Part shown: positions 57,607 through 64,000 of the stretch, in pieces
Layout: every line of letters starts with the position of its first letter
Position numbering within the stretch: position 1 is the stretch's first letter
Assembly: GCA_009733575.1 (NCBI GenBank)
Contig: ML769389.1
Location: 372,001-436,000, forward strand
Length of the DNA stretch: 64,000 bases
From: Gymnopus androsaceus JB14
Taxonomy: Eukaryota > Basidiomycota > Agaricomycetes > Agaricales > Omphalotaceae
Direction of reading: 5' to 3'
Notes under the pieces: generated by a model
Told to the model about the DNA's origin: nothing
Seen by the model: only the letters and a program-made list of their open reading frames with translations
Databases searched by the model: none
Position numbers and translations under genes: made by a program

Positions 57607-58220
57607 CAAGGGGGTTCAAAATTTTTTTAAAATGACCGGATGTTGATTTTTTTTTCCGGGGTCTGGCCCTGGACTAACTAACTATGTAATCATTCCCACG
57701 CCTATATATGGTATGTCATGATAAGATAAGCATGCCTCTTACTGTTGGCCATCACATAGGCATGAGTGATTTTACAAGTTGTTGGAGGCTTGTGCTGCCT
57801 GTGGTATTGATTTATTGGCTTTAAACCTTTGCTGACATTGTGGGCAGAGAATGTCAAGAGAGTGTATCCATCTGCAGCAACTGAATTGTTTTCCGGATTC
57901 TAAAATTGAAATGTTTAGTATTAAAATGGGAATCTTGGTGTGAAAAGGTGGTCGTCTTGTAAATATCACTGGCCATCGGTGGTGCTTTCAGGACGTTGTT
58001 GGCATTGAAAAGGTTAAGAAAAGGTAAAATTTCATTCTTAGAGCTAAATTACACATTTCAAGGAGCCTACAGCCTTTGCAAATCCTTCGCAACTTTGAAG
58101 ATGGCCAAAATAGGGCAAAAACCGGCCTGTATGGGGGGTGTAAAATTTTTTTTTCCCAGTCTGGTGGCTGGACTAACTAACCTAGACCTGGTTGGGCACT
58201 AAATTCTTTGAACCCCCTTG
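57607..58220. mobile_element. hAT-like non-autonomous element M
   Basis: 614 bp with TIRs CAAGGGGGTTCAAA and TTTGAACCCCCTTG. Flanks ggcttggt and gacttggt agree in 7 of 8 bases, consistent with an 8-bp duplication. Inner inverted words include ggactaactaac near 57670, which recurs at 58173. It contains CpGs while both flanks almost lack them, so it looks younger than its host sequence. Confidence 0.72.
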
Positions 58221-58928
58221 GACTTGGTGTAGTTTTAGTGAGGAAGATCCTTGAAGTGTTAGCTAGCTTACCAACTTGCTTACCTCTTGCCCACTCTTCA
58301 CTGAGTGTAAAAATGCCTACTCAAGTGACTTGCATAGTGGTCATATAAGCTTGTTAGTTAACTCACAGGATTCCCTGAGAGTTGGAGTATCATTGTGCAG
58401 CAATGTAAGGGCTCCTGATTCACACTAAGTTGTTTGTCAAGTTGGTGTACTTGACCTATGCTTGGGTGTTTCACCTTGGATACACTAAGTCATTTGTTGA
58501 GTCAGCATACTTGACCCATGCTTGGGTATTCCTTGGATATGCAAAGTCATTTGTTGAGCTGGCATACTTGACCCATGCCTCAGTGTTCATATTTTCCCCT
58601 TGATTGGTTCAGTGCATTGGCATACATTAGTTGACTTATCACAACCTTCCTCCAATACAAACCTTGTTCATTTGCACTGTCTGTATCTCTGTCAAGTGCT
58701 TTCTTTATGAATCAAATAGTAGTAGAGGGAACCTTTGACAACCTCCTTCTTCACACTAATTAAACCTTTTGGACTAAATCTGATTGGGGTGATTGTTGTT
58801 TGGTTGGTTTTTCACACCTAGCACAAATCTAACTAACTCATCATTGAGTTATCCATACTTGGGCTGTTGAAGTCAATCACCTCCAGCAAGACCTCATTCA
58901 CCAAACCAAGTATGATTTTCTTGCCACC
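58221..58928. other. CpG-poor repeat sequence
   Basis: No gene. A roughly 70-bp degenerate repeat occurs at 58430-58590 (ctaagtcatttgttgagtc, catacttgacccatgc). Confidence 0.55.
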
Positions 58929-59321
58929 ATGGCTTGTTTGAAGTCCACAGGGTCCAATGCTGCCATTGTCCTACATCAACTGGCTTAATTGTCTCCTGAA
59001 TATGTTCATATCTCTCTCAACAATCTCTCCTTCCTTGCTACTGCCTTCAACTGGAATTCTGTTTTTAATCTTCCAGATTTGTTGGCTTCCCTTGAGGTCA
59101 GGGAACAACTTCTTCAAGTGGGAAAAGAGGATGAAGTGGGAGATGGGTCAGGGGGATCTGGTGAACCTAGTGGCTTGGGCTCCATGGTAGTGCCAGATGC
59201 TGTGGTCTCTGGAGCAGAAGCAACTGCTCAGGTGGATGCATCAGCTAGCTCAATTGCTTCTGGCCAGGTTTCCAAGCCTTTGAGTACTTTTCCTGACTCT
59301 CATGACACTGCAGCATTGTAA
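58929..59321 (+). pseudogene. Degenerate open frame, unknown family
   Basis: Starts ATG at 58929 (MACFKSTGSN), meets a TAA after about 19 codons, then stays open to 59321 with SPEYVHISLNNLSFLATAF and an acidic, Ser/Gly-rich tail. No known domain. It lies in the CpG-poor block and is probably transposon-related. Confidence 0.4.
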
Positions 59322-59594
59322 AATTTTCTTTGTTTATATCATATATTGTATACTCCTGCTTTCAATATTTCATAGTACTACTATCCTTAGATAGGTAGTA
59401 AAATCTTTCATGTTTATGTATTGGGTATTTCATTTGCCTTTTGAGGGGCTTAAAATATATCCCATTTCTTGTAGCTTAAAGGTTTCAATGCATGTATTTT
59501 ATGAAATTCATGGCCATGTCACCTTCTAGAAATGACTTTGAAGGTAGTTTTGTGGTTAACACATGTTTAGGGTTTTACTTGAGCTGTTTCACAT

Positions 59595-59760
59595 GTTGGA
59601 ATATCGATCTGCTCCAGGCAACCGCACTCGCTTTTACCCGATTAGATTCCGTACATTTCGCTTTGACATATTTGATTTACCCGTTTTAGATATAAGTAGA
59701 TTATTATTGTACCGGGAACCCTTGCGCATTTGCAATGGTTCCCTACCTATTTGACCTCCC
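59595..59760. other. CpG-containing island inside the CpG-poor block
   Basis: About ten CG dinucleotides in 165 bp (atcgatctgctcc, ctcgcttttacccg, ttccgtacatttcg) against almost none on both sides. It ends with a hairpin gggaacc / ggttccc. Possibly a small younger insertion; no terminal repeats found. Confidence 0.45.
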
Positions 59761-60137
59761 TTTGTTGTCCCATCTCACAGTCTAATTCAACATCACAATT
59801 CCAATTTAGGTCCTAAATATGGGAATTCTTATCAATCTTTTTGCTAAAACATTTTCCCTAGGTTTCCAGTAAGCACTGTCCACCTGCATACAAGCAGTTT
59901 TGAGAGACAGTTTGCTCTGTATAATGGATGTCTACTGAAATTTCTTGTGCTGTGTAAGTATTTTCTGGTGCAACCCTGTACCCTCTCCCCCACACTAAAC
60001 ATCTCAACTGTCAGTTGATTTGTGTTATCTGGATCATGGTATAAAAGGTGTGCCCTGTTTCTCAAAACAATATCCTACTCTTTTTTTTACATTCTCTGCC
60101 CAGCATTTGGCATTTTCTCTATTTCTGTACCCAAAAC

Positions 60138-61585
60138 AGATGGCTTCTGAACTCATGGCATGTGCTAAAAACATTGAGGATAAACTTTTATCCACTGAAG
60201 AAGCCCTTGATGCTTGAGATGTTGTCTTCTCCAAAAAGGGGAAGGATACATCTTCCATGCACCAACTCATTGCTGATGCCTTGGCATGTCTTCACAAGGC
60301 CTTAGTGTTTCTGCTTTATTTTATTCTTATTCATCTTCATTTCCCTTTTTAGTCCAAGAAGGTTATGCTTGAGAGAGCAGCTTGCTCTGATTACTTCATC
60401 AAAGCCTACTCCTGAGGTGTGACTGTTCTTTGCCATGTCAAGAAAGTATACCCTGACCTTCAAGCTGTTGTCAAATTCAGCATTCACAAGGCTTTTAGTC
60501 ATCAGCTTGTTTGCACTTGTGTCCATTGTGTCCATCTTCTACTTCTTTTCATTTCTACTAACCTCTTTTCTAGAAGGACAAGAAGAAACTCAGTAAGTTG
60601 TTGGGCAACTACCATAGTATTTCTCTTCCTGAAGCTCAAGCCACCACAGAGGAAGTTGCTGCAGCTTCCCAGAGCAACACCATCACTGTTGATGATGAAG
60701 CCAAGGTGCATACTCTCCTCTTGCTTCCTTATTATTGCATATTCTTAACATTCCATTTTTCAGCAGTCTGAGCCTGCTTCATGCCTCAAGAAGTCAAAGA
60801 AGTGTACTCATGAAGCTAGTACTGTATGTTTGCATCTCTCATATTACATCAATTTCACATATTTATTGGTTTCTCATAGCCCAAAGGCCTGCAAGACATT
60901 GACCTCTCTCAGAACCATAAGCATCTCTGCATCAATATTGCAGATACCCATGAGGAAACTGACAGTAAGTATTTTGGTTACTCTTCTCATCCTTGCATTG
61001 GCTAGTATGGATGTTGACAACAAGATGGAGGCTGGTACTACTTCTGGCATCAATTCTGCTGAGGATGGCAATTGTCATTCTTTGGACATTCCTGGTGTCA
61101 AGGATGGTTCCTTTGATCACTCCTCATCCAAGACATCTGATGATGGTCCATCTCTTCACACTAGGTCCTCCTTTATCATTTATTTCTCCCAAGAGCCTGA
61201 TTACCAGTACATCTTTGTGTTGCCAGTGGAGCAAGGCAATGGACAACAGGATGGTTCTATTCGTGCAACTGAAGGAGTCTTTATTATGGATCCCCTCAAA
61301 ACTGCTGTTCCTTCCATGGAATACAGTGTCCATACAGCCCTTCCTTCCAGCAAAATTCCTCCTCCATACACAGTAGCTTCTGGTGCTGCCTCATCTCCTG
61401 GAACCTGCATACTCATAGTTGACATGGGTAATCCTTTCAAGGAGCACAGCTGGCATCAGTGTATGATTGTCACACCTCATCATGGTGCTCTCTATCCTCT
61501 ATTAACTCCTGAATGTTTGCCACATCTATTCCAGTTCCTGTGCTCAGCCAAAGTTTGTCAGTTGTGCCAGGTTTCCAATTTCTAG
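60138..61585 (+). pseudogene. Decayed multi-exon gene, unknown family
   Basis: Exon-like pieces from 60138: MASELMACAKNIEDKLLSTE, MHQLIADALACLHKA, a piece with VMLERAACSDYFIKAYS and VYPDLQAVVKFSIHKAF, then LSKLLGNYHSISLPEAQATT, KGLQDIDLSQNHKHLC, and a long last part with MDVDNKMEAGTTSG and YTVASGAASSPGTC. Intron-like gaps lie between them. Two in-frame TGA codons (about 60215 and 60415) stand where CGA would fit, as expected from CpG decay. No domain recognised; probably an ORF carried by a transposon. Confidence 0.4.
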
Positions 61586-62632
61586 TATTGAATGCAGGTT
61601 CAGGTATAACCACAGTATCAAATTTATGGACCTGTCTGATACCAAGACCCAGACCATGGTTTGGTGGGTTACCTGCACCATTTTCTTATAAGGTCGAATA
61701 AGCTAGAGTTCTGAGCACAAATAGTTGGACTAATTAGAACGTTTAACATTTCATTGTGCAATGTCAACCTTGACCATGACTTCTTGCCGCTGTTATCTCT
61801 AGAACATTATATCTCAAGCCCTCAACGAAACACGACGCGGAACTGCCTTTTGCAGGCCTGTGAGAAGACCTTGTGTCAATGCTCCACACCTACGCTCCAC
61901 ACCATATATAATACGGCTCGACAGCTCCAACCTCTTGACCTTCTACCACCACCACGATAACTCGGAACAGCCAACTTAGAGACTCAGAGACTTTGGCGGT
62001 CTGGTGCGTAGACTTTGATATCTCTCTCTGATTTAGATTTTCAGCTTGTGGCACTGCGCAAGCCAAGTACATTATGTGGCCTTTCTGACAACAAAAATGT
62101 ACTCTACATATGGGCGCCGCCACGTGCATGCAGTTCATCTCGCTTTATGGAACAAGGTGGGTACTGTATTTTTGTAACATTTCCGACAACTTATACACAG
62201 CTTTGCACACAGGCTTGCTTCCTGCGAAGCTGCACGCTGTAGATTTTCTATGTTTTGCCTTCAATAGGATGCTCATTAGTGTCGCTCGATTAGCACATGT
62301 ATATAGTATTGGAATATAATTTCTAAATTTATCTTATTCCTCGACGCTTGATTTTGTTGCTTGAAGGCTCCAGCAATAGTGCCCAAACAATTTTTTTTGC
62401 CTTTGATGGGACCGTCATTATGTGGGGTTATAAGTAGCTGTAAGCCTTATAACCTCTATACGGCTTATATGATGTTATTGGCACTGTGAAGGCCGAACAA
62501 CGTGAATCCACAATTTATAGGGCACCGCCCCATCTTATAGACTTGCACGTCGTTATATTCATCTATATGCCCTAATAATTCAGATTGTATTTTTGCGACA
62601 TAGATAGATAGATAGATCATATTCCGCACATT

Positions 62633-62650
62633 AGGCCCCTTCAGGGGCCT
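62633..62650. repeat. Perfect short hairpin
   Basis: AGGCCCCT-tc-AGGGGCCT, eight paired bases. No gene ends next to it, so a terminator role cannot be claimed. Confidence 0.6.
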
Positions 62651-63330
62651 TTGTCGTGCTCTACTTTACTTACAGGTCATGTGTAACTATAGTGTAGCTA
62701 AAGTATATAAACATTATGCAGGGACCGTGGTCGAGAGCTAAAATTGCCGCAGACGGATTACATCCCCCATGCAGACCAGACCCGGAATCGGCCGGACTGT
62801 TTTTGTTAGCGGACTCGGGGTGGGCTAGTTGGAGAGGAGAGAGCGTGGTGAGGTCCTGCGGTGTGGGTGCTGTGGTTGTGTAACTGGTTCAGAAAGAGGG
62901 AAAGAAGAGCGGAGTAAGACCGCATGGTATTGTATAAGAGAGTCCGGCGGGAAAGTGATCGGGTTGGGAGAAGGGTGTCCGACTCCAAGGTGTTGCTAGG
63001 TGTGGGAGAGCGCACAGTTGATGCCCAGTGAAAAGCCAGGGGTCCCAGGTCGAGCCAGATCGAGCGAAACGAGCACTATCAGTTTTCTCTTTTTCGCTCG
63101 GTTTTGCTCAACCTGGCTCGGAAATCCGGACTCTTTTTAGGCGAAATGAAGCCAGGCCGAGCGAGAAAGCCAGCGACGTTTTGGCTCGACTAAACATCAG
63201 TCAACCAGTACATTTAACAATTTTGGGTCATTTAGCTCCATTCCGCTAGGCATGCTCGATAGATCAAAAAACAGGTTTATTATGCCTCCACTAGTACTAT
63301 ACACATGCAATCAACGACAACAGAACAGCC

Positions 63331-63381
63331 GAAATGATTCGAACGAAAGCAGATAGAAATGACTCGAACGAAAGCAGATAG
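63331..63381. repeat. Direct tandem duplication, 25-26 bp
   Basis: Two adjacent copies of a unit containing tcgaacgaaagcagatagaa, one base different. Confidence 0.8.
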
Positions 63382-64000
63382 AAAATGTACTTGGTTACTG
63401 TAGTCATTGAATGCCTGTAATGATAAGTTAGTACTTCTGAAAATGTTGAGTAGGCAACAAACAACTCACCAAATTCTTTAAGTAGTGCGCCGAGTGAACT
63501 TTATGAAAGAAATAGTGAGCGACTGCGATGCATGAACAACAAATGACAACTGACCGAAATGACTTCGAATGGATATTGCGTGATGATGAATAGCGTCCTG
63601 AGGATTATAATATGAGCAAAAGAATGATTGAAGATGCAAAGACATATGAAGAATTCGAGATATTTGAATTGTAGCCTTATAAATTCAATCAGTCACTGAA
63701 GATGGTGGAACAGATTCATGTACCTGGCCATTTCTGTACTCCTGTATCTTCTAGGTGCCTTGAGAAGTCATTTGAACCTTTAATTATACTATTGCAGATG
63801 TTTGAAGCCTATAAGTAGAAGATAACAACATGACGGAGAAGAGGAAAGAAGCGGTGACGTGGCAAAAGTGCAAGCTGAGGCCAAGTTTATAACTTGTCAT
63901 TTGGGGGCCCCAAAGTTTTCGAGCCGTTCAATCGTATAAGTTATAACTTGTAGCTAGTGATTTAGCTCGAGTTGGCTCAACACGGCTTGATGCAAAAGAA

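Larger units (their letters stand above)
61586..64000. other. Unassigned end of the window
   Basis: CpGs return after about 61690. I see no gene with a family motif. Small features: gata repeat (62601-62615), hairpin AGGCCCCT/AGGGGCCT at 62633-62650, inverted cgagcgaaa / tttcgctcg words at 63058-63110, and a direct 25-bp duplication (tcgaacgaaagcagataga) at 63331-63381. Confidence 0.5.

Overview
This window is nuclear DNA of a mushroom-forming fungus (Agaricomycete, probably Agaricales). The evidence is dense 45-60 nt introns; agaric-type families (F-box proteins with the LLQEY motif, DUF6534 membrane proteins, DUF6699 proteins, a Crinkler-like NTPase-nuclease); and Copia, LINE, hAT-like and DDE transposon remains. 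The species cannot be told from the sequence alone.

Layout. 1-2526: 3' part of a HAK/KUP potassium transporter. 2617-7255: a 4.6-kb imperfect palindrome; each arm holds a secreted lectin-like gene convergent with an F-box gene or fragment. The left lectin is intact; the right lectin and right F-box are broken. 9196-10817: intact F-box gene. 11.3-11.6 kb: F-box relic. 12710-14069: ribosome-biogenesis gene RRS1. 14501-16686: Crinkler-like P-loop NTPase with a PD-(D/E)XK-like nuclease end. 16.7-22.3 kb: one DDE transposase gene on the minus strand, cut into pieces by nested insertions.

22952-36 kb is a gene-rich block: DUF6534 membrane protein, GWT1 (GPI-anchor inositol acyltransferase) divergent from mitochondrial ribosomal protein bL28m, a DUF6699 protein, an NT-C2 domain protein and an F-box-like protein. 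36.5-48.2 kb is a third F-box/lectin/F-box locus: its first F-box gene is split by a 1.8-kb hAT-like insertion, its lectin by a young 5.1-kb Copia element, and its last F-box gene has lost its N terminus.

48.3-64 kb is repeat territory: a LINE endonuclease relic, hAT-like elements, a 4.8-kb fold-back structure with about 1-kb inverted arms interrupted by other elements (including two solo LTRs), a 113-bp minisatellite, a 16-bp minisatellite, and a CpG-poor block with decayed multi-exon reading frames.

Housekeeping genes (RRS1, GWT1, bL28m, potassium transporter) alternate with fast-evolving families (F-box, lectin, Crinkler-like) that sit next to transposons. Several single-base frame breaks occur in otherwise conserved genes, so some 'pseudogene' signs could be sequence errors. 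All exon borders were inferred by eye from GT/AG signals and frame continuity.
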